Part shown: one piece after another, positions 25,471 to 36,529 of the stretch
How positions within the stretch are numbered: position 1 is the first letter of the stretch
How the letters are laid out: the number at the start of each line of letters is the position of its first letter
From: Xylocopa sonorina
Taxonomy: Eukaryota; Arthropoda; Insecta; Hymenoptera; Apidae
Length of the DNA stretch: 64,000 nucleotides
Direction of reading: 5' to 3'
NCBI RefSeq assembly: GCF_050948175.1
Contig: NW_027490113.1
Coordinates: forward strand, 1,116,001 to 1,180,000
Program-made: the position numbers and the translations under genes
Notes under the pieces: generated by a model
Databases searched by the model: none
What the model was told of the DNA's origin: nothing
Seen by the model: the letters and a program-made list of their open reading frames with translations, nothing else

Positions 25471-26689
25471 GTAAACATCTGCAGACGCTATTTCCTTGCA
25501 AGGAACTGTCGCATTTACATTCATTTGAAGTGTAGAAGAGGAATACATGACTCTTCGCAAATCATATTATATCTTACCATGAAACATAGAAATGAGATGC
25601 GATATCGCGTTTTAAGAAGCATTAGAAAGCTATTGCTACGATAAGTAGACATCTGCAAACGCTATTTCCTAGCGAGGAAGAATCGCATTCACATTCATTT
25701 GAAGTGTAGACGAGCAATACATGACACTTCGCAAATCATATTATATCTTACCATGAAACAGAGAAATGAGATGCGATATCGCGTTTTAAGAAGCATTAGA
25801 ACTCTATTGCTACGATACCTAGACATCTGCAGACGCTATTTCCTAGCAAGGAAGTGTCGCATTTACATTCATTTGAAGTGTAGAGGAGGAATACATAACA
25901 CTTCGCAAATCATATTACATCTTACCATGAAACATAGAAATGAGATGCGATATCGCGTTTTAAGGAGCATTAGAACTCTATTGCTACGATAGGTAAACAT
26001 CTGCAAACGCTATTTCCTTGCAAGGAAGTGTCGCATCCACATTCATTTGAAGTGTAGACGAGGAATACATAACACTTCGCAAATCATATTATATCTTACC
26101 ATGAAACATAGAAATGAGATGCGATATCGCGTTTTAAGAAGCATTAGAACTCTATTGCTACGATACGTAGACATCTGCAAACGCCACTTCCTTGCAAGGA
26201 AGTGTCGCATTTACATTCATTTGAAGTGCAGACGAGGAATACATAACACTTCGCAAATCATATTATATCTTACCATGAAACATAGAAATGAGATGCGATA
26301 TCTCGTTTTAAGAAGCATTAGAAATCTATTGCTACGATAGGTAAACATCTGCAAACGCTATTTCCTTGCAAGGAAGTGTCGCATTTACATTCATTTGAAT
26401 TGTAGACGCGGAATGCATAACACTTCGCAATGAATATTATATCTTATCATGAAACATAGATATGAGATGCAATATCTCGTTTTAAGAAGCATTTGAACTC
26501 TATTGCTACGATACGTAGACATCTGCAAACGCTATTTCCTTGCAAGGAAGTGTCGCATTTACATTCATATGAAGTGTAGATGAGGAATACATAACACTTC
26601 GCAATTCATATTATATCTTACCATGAAATATAGAAATGAGGTGCGATATCGCGTTTTAAGAAGCATTAGGACACTATTGCTACGATAGG
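25471..26689 (+). repeat. Partial 9-mer unit with the CTACTG monomer absent, plus B-type copies
   Basis: From about 25500 the order GGAACTGTCG, ATAAGTAGAC, GAAGAATCGC, GACGAGCAATAC, TAGAGGAGG returns as at 20.1-21.1 kb. Here the distance from the GACGAGCAATAC monomer to the next marker monomer is 348 bp, with no CTACTGCTACG monomer. A B-type monomer follows at about 26427. No gene is seen. Confidence 0.8.
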
Positions 26690-27733
26690 TAGACATCTGC
26701 AAACGCTATTTCCTTGCAAGGATGTGTCGCATTCGCATTCATTTGAAGTGTAGACGAGGAACGCATAACACTTCGCAATGAATATTATATCTTATCATGA
26801 AACATAGATATGAGATGCAATATCTCGTTTTAAGAAGCATTTGATCCCTATTGCTTCGATACGTAGACATCTGCAAACGCTATTTCCTTGCAAGGAAGTG
26901 TCGCATTTACATTCATTTGAAGTGTAGACGAGGAATACATAACACTTCGCAAATCATATTATATCTTACCATGAAAAAAAGAAATGAGATGCGATATCGC
27001 GTTTTAAGAAGCATTAGAACTCTATTGCTACGATACGTAGACATCTGCAAACGCCATTTCCTTGCAAGGAAGTGTCGCATTTACATTCATTTGAAGTGTA
27101 GACGAGGAATACATAACACTTCGCAAATCATATTATATCTTACCATGAAACATAGAAATGAGATGCGATATCTCGTTTTAAGAAGCATTAGAAATCTATT
27201 GCTACGATAGGTAAACATCTGCAAACGCTATTTCCTTGCAAGGAACTGTCGCATTTACAATCATTTGAAGTGTAGAAGAGGAATACATGACTCTTCGCAA
27301 ATCATATTATATCTTACCATGAAACATAGAAATGAGATGCGATATCGCGTTTTAAGAAGCATTAGAAAGCTAATGCTACGATAAGTAGACATCTGCAAAC
27401 GCTATTTCCTAGCGAGGAAGTATCGCATTCACATTCATTTGAAGTGTAGACGAGGAATACATGACACTTCGCAAATCATATTACATCTTACAATGAAACA
27501 TAGAAATGAGATGCGATATCGCGTCTTAAGAAGCATTAGAAAGCTATTGCTACGATACGTAGACATCTGCAAACGCTATTTCCTAGCAAGGAAGTGTCGC
27601 ATTCACATTCATTTGAACTGTGGACGAGGAATACATAACACTTCGCAAATCATATTATATCTTACCATGAAACATAGAAATGAGATGCGATATCGCGTTT
27701 TAAGAAGCGTTAGAAAGCTATTGCTACGATACG
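26690..27733 (+). repeat. 6-monomer repeat (1044 bp), copy 1
   Basis: This is paired with the following stretch at a 1044-bp offset (6 x 174). It begins with a B-type monomer (about 26775, CATTTGATCCC), then a normal monomer, one with CGCCATTTCC, one with CGATATCTCG, one with GGAACTGTCG and ATGACTCTTCG, and later GAACTGTGGACG. Private differences include CATGAAAAAAAGAAATG near 26970. Confidence 0.8.
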
Positions 27734-28430
27734 TAGACATCTGCAAACGCTATTTCCTTGCAAGGAAGTGTCGCATTCACATTCATTTGAAGTGTAGACG
27801 AGGAATGCATAACACTTCGCAATGAATATTATATCTTATCATGAAACATAGATATGAGATGCAATATCTCGTTTTAAGAAGCATTTGATCCCTATTGCTT
27901 CGATACGTAGACATCTGCAAACGCTATTTCCTTGCAAGGAAGTGTCGCATTTACATTCATTTGAAGTGTAGACGAGGAATACATAACACTTCGCAAATCA
28001 TATTATATCTTACCATGAAACATAGAAATGAGATGCGATATCGCGTTTTAAGAAGCATTAGAACTCTATTGCTACGATACGTAGAAATCTGCAAACGCCA
28101 TTTCCTTGCAAGGAAGTGTCGCATTTACATTCATTTGAAGTGTAGACGAGGAATACATAACACTTCGCAAACCATATTATATCTTACCATGAAACATAGA
28201 AATGAGATGCGATATCTCGTTTTAAGAAGCATTAGAAATCTATTGCTACGATAGGTAAACATCTGCAAACGCTATTTCCTTGCAAGGAACTGTCGCATTT
28301 ACATTCATTTGAAGTGTAGAAGAGGAATACATGACTCTTCGCAAATCATATTATAACTTACCATGAAACATAGAAATGAGATGCGATATCGCGTTTTAAG
28401 AAGCATTAGAAAGCTAATGCTACGATACGT
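27734..28430 (+). repeat. 6-monomer repeat, copy 2 (partial)
   Basis: This repeats 26690-27386 in order: a B-type monomer at about 27822, then CGCCATTTCC, CGATATCTCG, GGAACTGTCG with ATGACTCTTCG, and GCTAATGCTACG. Private differences include GTAGAAATCTGC near 28081 and CAAACCATATT near 28170. Similarity ends near 28430, where GATACGTAGAC with GCAAGGAAGTGTCG replaces the GATAAGTAGAC and GCGAGGAAGTATCG of copy 1. Confidence 0.78.
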
Positions 28431-29646
28431 AGACATCTGCAAACGCTATTTCCTAGCAAGGAAGTGTCGCATTCACATTCATTTGAAGTGTAGACGAGGA
28501 ATACATAACACTTCGCAAATCATATTATATCTTACCATGAAGCATAGAAATGAGATGCGATATCGCGTTTTAAGAAGCATTAGAAAGCTAATGCTACGAT
28601 ACGTAGACATCTGCAAACGCTACTTCCTAGCGACGAAGTATCGCATTCACATTCATTTGATGTGTAGACGAGGAATACATAACACTTCGCAAATCATGTT
28701 ATATCTTACCATGAAACATAGAAATGAGATGCGATATCGCGTTTTAAGAAGCATTAGAAATCTATTGCTACGGTACGTAGACATCTGCAAACGCTATTTC
28801 CTAGCGAGGAAGTGTCGCATTCACATTCATTTGAAGTGTAGACGAGGAATACATAACATTTCGCAAATCATATTATATCTTACCATGAAACATAGATATG
28901 AGATGCGATATCGCGTTTTAAGAAGCATTCGAAAGCTAATGCTACGATACGTAGATATCTGCAAACGCTTTTTCCTAGCGAGGAAGTGTCGCATTTACAT
29001 TCATTCGAAGTGTAGACGAGGAATACATGACACTTCGCAAATCATATTATATCTTACCATGAAACAGAGAAATGAGATGCGATATCGCGTTTTAAGAAGC
29101 ATTAGAAATCTATTGCTACGATACGTATACATCTGCAAACGCTATTTCCTAGCGAAGAAGTGTCGCATTCACATTCATTTGAAGTGTAGACGAGGAATAC
29201 ATAACACTTCGCAAATCTTATTATATCTTAGCATGAAACATAGAAATGAGATGCGATATCGCGTTTTAAGAAGCATTAGATAGCTATTGCTACGATACGT
29301 AGAAATCTGCAAACGCTATTTCCTAGCGAGGAAGTGTCGCATTCACATTCATTTGAAGTGTAGACGAGGAATACATAACACTTCGCAAATCATAATATAT
29401 CTTACCATGAAACATAGAAATGAGATGCGATATCGCGTTTTAAGTAGCATTAGAACACTATCGCTACGATACCTAGACATCTGCAGACGCTATTTCCTAG
29501 CAAGGAAGTGTCGCATTTACATTCATTTGAAGTGTAGTCGAGGAATACATAACACTTCGCAAATCATATTATATCTTGCCATGATACATAGAAATGAGAT
29601 GCGATATCGCGTTTTAAGAAGCATTAGAAACCTATTGCTACGATAC
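28431..29646 (+). repeat. Mixed monomers, long stop-free stretch
   Basis: Seven monomers matching the older dispersed series (GCGACGAAG, then CATAACATTTCG with CATAGATATGAG, then GCTAATGCTACG). They are followed by monomers with CATTCGAAGTG, CGTATACATC and a GATAGCTATTG change (TAG) at about 29280 that interrupts the satellite frame. The monomers at about 29390-29580 carry AATCATAATATATC and GTGTAGTCGAGG, also seen at 22.75-22.95 kb. No gene is seen. Confidence 0.75.
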
Positions 29647-30725
29647 GTAGACATCTGCAAACGCCATTTCCTAGCGAGGAAGTGTCGCATTCACATTCAT
29701 TTGAAGTGTAGACGAGGAATACATAACACTTCGCAAATCATATTATATCTTACCATGAAAGATAGAAATGAGATGCGATATCGCGTTTTAAGAATCATAA
29801 GATCTCTATTGCTACGATACGTAGACAACTGCAAACGCTATTTCCTTGCAAGGAAGTGTCGCATTTACATTCATTTGAATCGCATACGAGGAATGCATAA
29901 CACTTCGCAAAGAATATTATATCTTATCACGAAACATAGATATGAGATGCAATATCTCGTTTTAATAAGCATTTGAACTCTATTGCTACGATACGTAGAC
30001 ATCAGCAAACGCTATTTCCTAGCAAGGAAGTGTCGCATTTACATTCATTTGAAGTGTAGACGAGGAATACATAACACTTCGCAAATCATATTATATCTTA
30101 CCATGAAACATAGAAATGAGATGCGATATCTCGTTTTAAGAAGCATTACAACACTATTGCTACGATAGGTAGACAACTGCAAACGCTATTTCCTTGCAAG
30201 GAGGTGTCGCATTTACATTCATTAGAAGTGTAGAGGAGGAATACATAACACTTCGCAAATCATATTATATCTTACCATGAAACATAGAAATGAGATGCGA
30301 TATCGCGTTTTAAGAAGCATTAGAAAGCTATTGCTAGGATACGTAGACATCTGCAAACGCTATTTCCTAGCGAGGAAGTATCGCATTCACATTCATTTGA
30401 AGTGTAGACGAGGAATACAAGACACTTCGCAAATCATGTTATATCTTACCATGAAACAGAGAAATGAGATGCGATATCGCGTTTTAAGAAGCATTAGAAA
30501 TCTATTGCTACGATACGTATACATTTACAAACGCTATTTCCTAGCGTGGAAGTGTCGCATTCACATTCATTTGAAGTGTAGACGAGGAATACATAACACT
30601 TCGCAAATCATATTATATCTTACCATGAAACATAGAAATGAGATGCGATATCGCGTTTTAAGAAGCATTAGAAAGCTATTGCTACGATACGTAGACATCT
30701 GCAAACGCTATTTCCTAGCGCATTC
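29647..30725 (+). repeat. 1079-bp duplication, copy 1, ending in an aberrant monomer
   Basis: This segment repeats at a 1079-bp offset, which is 6 x 174 + 35 and so not a whole number of monomers. Shared markers are GCATACGAGG with TATCACGAAAC (B type), CATCAGCAAAC, CATTACAACAC, GGAGGTGTCG with CATTAGAAGTG, CGTATACATTTAC and GCGTGGAAG. The last monomer breaks off as TTTCCTAGCGCATTC and jumps back to GTAGACATCTG. Confidence 0.9.
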
Positions 30726-30731
30726 GTAGAC
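30711..30731 (+). repeat. Out-of-register junction, +35 bp
   Basis: The expected CCTAGCGAGGAAGTATCGCATTC reads CCTAGCGCATTC and is followed at once by GTAGACATCTGC, so the segment from GTAGAC to CCTAGC occurs twice 35 bp apart. A simple reading is an 11-bp deletion across the short GCG/TCG match plus a jump from monomer position 112 back to position 67 (46 bp repeated minus 11 bp lost gives 35). It is the only large phase break in the window and lies exactly at the boundary of the 1079-bp duplication. Confidence 0.88.
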
Positions 30732-31804
30732 ATCTGCAAACGCTATTTCCTAGCAAGGAAGTGTCGCATTCACATTCATTTGAAGTGTAGACGAGGAATA
30801 CATAACACTTCGCAAATCATATTATATCTTACCATGAAAGATAGAAATGAGATGCGATATCGCGTTTTAAGAATCATAAGAACTCTATTGCTACGATACG
30901 TAGACAACTGCAAACGCTATTTCCTTGCAAGGAAGTGTCGCATTTACATTCATTTGAATCGCATACGAGGAATGCATAACACTTCGCAATGAATATTATA
31001 TCTTATCACGAAACATAGATATGAGATGCAATATCTCGTTTTAATAAGCATTTGAACTCTATTGCTACGATACGTAGACATCAGCAAACGCTATTTCCTA
31101 GCAAGGAAGTGTCGCATTTACATTCATTTGAAGTGTAGACGAGGAATACATAACACTTCGCAAATCATATTATATCTTACCATGAAACATAGAAATGAGA
31201 TGCGATATCTCGTTTTAAGAAGCATTACAACACTATTGCTACGATAGGTAGACAACTGCAAACGCTATTTCCTTGCAAGGAGGTGTCGCATTTACATTCA
31301 TTAGAAGTGTAGAGGAGGAATACATAACACTTCGCAAATCATATTATATCTTACCATGAAACATAGAAATGAGATGCGATATCGCGTTTTAAGAAGCATT
31401 AGAAAGCTATTGCTACGATACGTAGACATCTGCAAACGCTATTTCCTAGCGAGTAAGTATCGCATTCACATTCATTTGAAGTGTAGACGAGGAATACATG
31501 ACACTTCGCAAATCATGTTATATCTTACCATGAAACAGAGAAATGAGATGCGATATCGCGTTTTAAGAAGCATTAGAAATCTATTGCTACGATACGTATA
31601 CATTTACAAACGCTATTTCCTAGCGTGGAAGTGTCGCATTCACATTCATTTGAAGTGTAGACGAGGAATACATAACACTTCGCAAATCATATTATATCTT
31701 ACCATGAAACATAGAAATGAGATGCGATATCGCGTTTTAAGAAGCATTAGAAAGCTATTGCTACGATACGTAGACATCTGCAAACGCTATTTCCTAGCGA
31801 GGAA
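30726..31804 (+). repeat. 1079-bp duplication, copy 2
   Basis: This repeats 29647-30725 with all diagnostic variants. Single differences include GCTACGATAC (about 31411) for GCTAGGATAC, CATGACAC (about 31497) for CAAGACAC, and GCGAGTAAG (about 31448) for GCGAGGAAG. It continues past the point where copy 1 is broken with an intact GCGAGGAAGTATCGC monomer, which shows what the aberrant monomer looked like before the event. Confidence 0.88.
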
Positions 31805-31965
31805 GTATCGCATTCACATTCATTTGAAGTGTAGACGAGGAATACATAACACTTCGCAAATCATGTTATATCTTACCATGAAACATAGAAATGAGATGCG
31901 ATATCGCGTTCTAAGAATCATATGAACTCTATTGCTACGATACCTAGACATCTGCAAACGCTATT
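31108..31965 (+). repeat. Five-monomer segment shared at 2610-bp offset with 33718-34575
   Basis: The series CGATATCTCG with CATTACAACAC, GGAGGTGTCG with CATTAGAAGTGTAGAGG, GAAACAGAG, CGTATACATTTAC with GCGTGGAAG, and GCGTTCTAAGAATCATATG is found again at 33718-34575, exactly 15 monomers on. It overlaps copy 2 of the 1079-bp duplication, so this short block was copied at least three times in two different ways. Confidence 0.83.
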
Positions 31966-33215
31966 TCCTTGCAAGGAAGTGTCGCATTTACATTCATTTG
32001 AAGTGTAGACGAGGAATACATAACACTTCGCAATTCATATTATATCTTACCATGAAATATAGAAATGAGGTGCGATATCGCGTTTTAAGAAGCATTAGAA
32101 ATCTATTGCTACGATAGGTAAACATCTGCAAACGCTATTTCCTTGCAAGGAACTGTCGCATTTACATTCATTTGAAGTGTAGAAGAGGAATACATGACTC
32201 TTCGCAAATCATATTATATCTTACCATGAAACATAGAAATGAGATGCGATATCGCGTTTTAAGAAGCATTAGAAAGCTAATGCTACGATACGTAGACATC
32301 TGCAAACGCTATTTCCTAGCAAGGAAGTGTCGCATTCACATTCATTTGAACTGTGGACGAGGAATACATAACACTTCGCAAATCATATTATATCTTACCA
32401 TGAAACATAGAAATGAGATGCGATATCGCGTCTTAAGAAGCGTTAGAAAGCTATTGCTACGATACGTAGACATCTGCAAACGCTATTTCCTTGCAAGGAA
32501 GTGTCGCATTTACATTCATTTGAAGTGTAGAAGAGGCATACATGACTCATCGCAAATCATATTATATCTTACCATGAAACAGAGAAATGAGATGCGATAT
32601 CGCGTTTTAAGAAGCATTAGAACTCTATTGCTACGATACCTAGACATCTGCAGACGCTATTTCCTAGCAAGGAAGTGTCGCATTTACATTCATTTGAAGT
32701 GTAGAGGAGGAATACATAACACTTCGCAAATCATATTACATCTTACCATGAAACATAGAAATGAGATGCGATATCGCGTTTTAAGAAGCATTAGAACTCT
32801 ATTTCTACGATAGGTAAACATCTGCAAACGCTATTTCCTTGCAAGGAAGTGTCGCATTCACATTCATTTGAAGTGTAGACGAGGAATACATAACACTTCG
32901 CAAATCATATTATATCTTACCATGAAACATAGAAATGAGATGCGATATCGCGTTTTAAGAAGCATTAGAAAGCTAATGCTACGATACGTAGACATCTGCA
33001 AACGCTACTTCCTAGCGACGAAGTATCGCATTCACATTCATTTGAAGTGTAGACGAGGAATACATAACACTTCGCAAATCATATTATATCTTACCATGAA
33101 ACATAGAAATGAGATGCGATATCTCGTTTTAAGAAGCATTAGAAATCTATTGCTACGATAGGTAAACATCTGCAAACGCTATTTCCTTGCAAGGAACTGT
33201 CGCATTTACATTCAT
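31966..33215 (+). repeat. 6-monomer repeat (1044 bp), copy 1, and adjoining monomers
   Basis: From about 32130 the order GGAACTGTCG with ATGACTCTTCG, GCTAATGCTACG, GAACTGTGGACG, GCGTCTTAAGAAGCG, and the next monomers repeats 1044 bp later at 33174-33527. The GAACTGTGGACG with GAAGCGTTAG pair also occurs near 27620-27710, where it is part of a different unit. No gene is seen. Confidence 0.8.
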
Positions 33216-34575
33216 TTGAAGTGTGGAAGAGGAATACATGACTCTTCGCAAATCATATTATATCTTACCATGAAACATAGAAATGAGATGCGATATCGCG
33301 TTTTAAGAAGCATTAGAAAGCTAATGCTACGATACGTAGACATCTGCAAACGCTATTTCCTAGCAAGGAAGTGTCGCATTCACATTCATTTGAACTGTGG
33401 ACGAGGAATACATAACACTTCGCAAATCATATTATATCTTACCATGAAACATAGAAATGAGATGCGATATCGCGTCTTAAGAAGCGTTAGAAAGCTATTG
33501 CTACGATACGTAGACATCTGCAAACGCCATTTCCTAGCGAGGAAGTGTCGCATTCACATTCATTTAAAGTGTAGACGAGGAATACATAACACTTCGCAAA
33601 TCATATTATATCTTACCATGAAAGATAGAAATGAGATGCGATATCGCGTTTTAAGAATCATAAGAACTCTATTGCTACGATACGTAGACAACTGCAAACG
33701 CTATTTCCTTGCAAGGAAGTGTCGCATTTACATTCATTTGAAGTGTAGACGAGGAATACATAACACTTCGCAAATCATATTATATCTTACCATGAAACAT
33801 AGAAATGAGATGCGATATCTCGTTTTAAGAAGCATTACAACACTGTTGCTACGATAGGTAGACAACTGCAAACGCTATTTCCTTGCAAGGAGGTGTCGCA
33901 TTTACATTCATTAGAAGTGTAGAGGAGGAATACATAACACTTCGCAAATCATATTATATCTTACCATGAAACATAGAAATGAGATGCGATATCGCGTTTT
34001 AAGAAGCATTAGAAAGCTATTGCTACGATACGTAGACATCTGCAAACGCTATTTCCTAGCGAGGAAGTATCGCATTCACATTCATTTGAAGTGTAGACGA
34101 GGAATACATGACACTTCGCAAATCATGTTATATCTTACCATGAAACAGAGAAATGAGATGCGATATCGCGTTTTAAGAAGCATTAGAAATCTATTGCTAC
34201 GATACGTATACATTTACAAACGCTATTTCCTAGCGTGGAAGTGTCGCATTCACATTCATTTGAAGTGTAGACGAGGAATACATAACACTTCGCAAATCAT
34301 ATTATATCTTACCATGAAACATAGAAATGAGATGCGATATCGCGTTTTAAGAAGCATTAGAAAGCTATTGCTACGATACGTAGACATCTGCAAACGCTAT
34401 TTCCTAGCGAGGAAGTATCGCATTCACATTCATTTGAAGTGTAGACGAGGAATACATAACACTTCGCAAATCATGTTATATCTTACCATGAAACATAGAA
34501 ATGAGATGCGATATCGCGTTCTAAGAATCATATGAACTCTATTGCTACGATACCTAGACATCTGCGAATGCTGTT
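33216..34575 (+). repeat. 1044-bp repeat copy 2 fused to the 2610-bp-offset segment
   Basis: Up to about 33527 it follows 32172-32483 (GAAGAGG, GAACTGTGGACG, GCGTCTTAAG). It then switches to CGCCATTTCC and CATTTAAAGTG monomers, and from 33718 it follows 31108-31965. The switch occurs in phase inside a monomer, as expected of homologous exchange between misaligned copies. Confidence 0.8.
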
Positions 34576-36529
34576 TCCTTGCAAGGAAGTGTCGCATTTA
34601 CATTCATTTGAAGTGTAGACGAGGAATACATAACACTTCGCAAATCATATTATATCTTACCATGAAACATAGAAATGAGATGCGATATCGCGTTTTAAGA
34701 AGCATTAGAACTCTATTGCTACGATAGGTAAACATCTGCAAACGCTATTTCCTTGCAAGGAAGTGTTGCATTTACATTCATTTGAAGTGTAGACGAGGAA
34801 TACATGACACTTCGCAAATCATATTATATCTTACCATGAAACATAGAAATGAGATGCGATATCGCGTTTTAAGTAGCATTAGAACTCTATTGCTACGATA
34901 CCTAGATATCTGCGGACGCTATTTCCTAGCAAGGAAGTGTCGCATTTACATTCATTTGAAGTGTAGAGGAGGAATACATAACACTTCGCAAATCATATTA
35001 CATCTTACCATGAAACATGGAAATGAGATGCGATATCGCGTTTTAAGAAGCATTAGAACACTATCGCTACGATACCTAGATATCTGCAGACGCTATTTCC
35101 TAGCGAGGAAGTGTCGCATTCACATTCACTTGAAGTGTAGACGAGGAATACATAACACTTCGCAAATCATAATATATCTTACCATGAAACATGGAAATGA
35201 GATGCGATATCGCGTTTTAAGAAGCATTAGATCACTTTCGCTACGATACCTAGACATCTGCAGACGCTATTTCCTTGCAAGGAAGTGTCGCATTTACATT
35301 CATTTGAAGTGTAGACGAGGAATACATGACACTTCGCAAATCATATTACATCTTACAATGAAACATAGAAATGAGATGCGATATCGCGTCTTAAGAAGCA
35401 TTAGAAAGCTATTGCTACGATACGTAGACATCTGCAAACGCTATTTCCTAGCAAGGAAGTGTCGCATTCACATTCATTTGAAGTGTAGACGAGGAATACA
35501 TAACACTTCGCAAATCATATTATATCTTACCATGAAAGATAGAAATGAGATGCGATATCGCGTTTTAAGAATCATAAGAACTCTATTGCTACGATACGTA
35601 GACAACTGCAAACGCTATTTCCTTGCAAGGAAGTGTCGCATTTACATTCATTTGAATCGCATACGAGGAATGCATAACACTTCGCAATGAATATTATATC
35701 TTATCATGAAACATATATATGAGATGCAATATCTCGTTTTAAGAAGCATTTGAACTCTACTGCTACGATACGTAGACATCAGCAAACGCTATTTCCTTGC
35801 AAGGAAGTGTCGCATGTACATTCATTTGAAGTGTAGACGAGGAATACATAACACTTCGCAAATCATATTATATCTTACCATGAAACATAGAAATGAGATG
35901 CGATATCTCGTTTTAAGAAGCATTACAACACTATTGCTACGATAGGTAGACAACTGCAAACGCTATTTCCTTGCAAGGAGGTGTCGCATTTACATTCATT
36001 AGAAGTGTAGAGGAGGAATACATAACACTTCGCAAATCATATTATATCTTACCATGGAACATACAAATGAGATGCGATATCGCGTTTTAAGAAGCATTAG
36101 AACTCTATTGCTACGATACGTAGACAACTGCAAACGCTATTTCCTAGCAAGGAAGTGTCGCATTTACATTCATTTGAAGTGTAGAGTAGGAATACTCAAC
36201 ACTTCGCAAATCATATTACGTCTTGCCATGAAACATAGAAATGAGATGCGATATCGCGTTTTAAGAAGCATTAGAACTCTATTGCTACGATACGTAGACA
36301 TTTGCAAACGCTATTACCTGGCAAGGAAATATCGCATTTACATTCATTTGAAGTGTAGAGGAGGAATACATAACACTTCGCAAATCATATTACATCTTAC
36401 CATGAAACATAGAAATGAGATGCGATATCGCGTTTTAAGAAGCATTAGAAAGCTATTGCTACGATACGTAGACATCTGCAAACGCTATTTCCTAGCGAGG
36501 AAGTATCGCATTCACATTCATTTGAAGTG
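34576..36529 (+). repeat. Mixed monomers before the giant units
   Basis: About 11 monomers. Several carry CTATCGCTACGATACCTAG with CTGCAGACGC, a lineage shared with the 15-mer near 7.5 kb. One B-type monomer lies at about 35686 (CATATATATGAG, CATTTGAAC). From 36050 a monomer begins with CATGGAACATACAAATG, the first of the ACATACAAATG lineage that opens the giant units. The variant GTAGAGTAGGAATACTC with ATTACGTC appears at about 36181-36222. No gene is seen. Confidence 0.75.

Noticed and set aside
30711..30731. Insertion of a mobile element at the 35-bp phase break
   Set aside because: All bases at the junction come from satellite text; there are no foreign bases, terminal inverted repeats or target-site duplication typical of an element.
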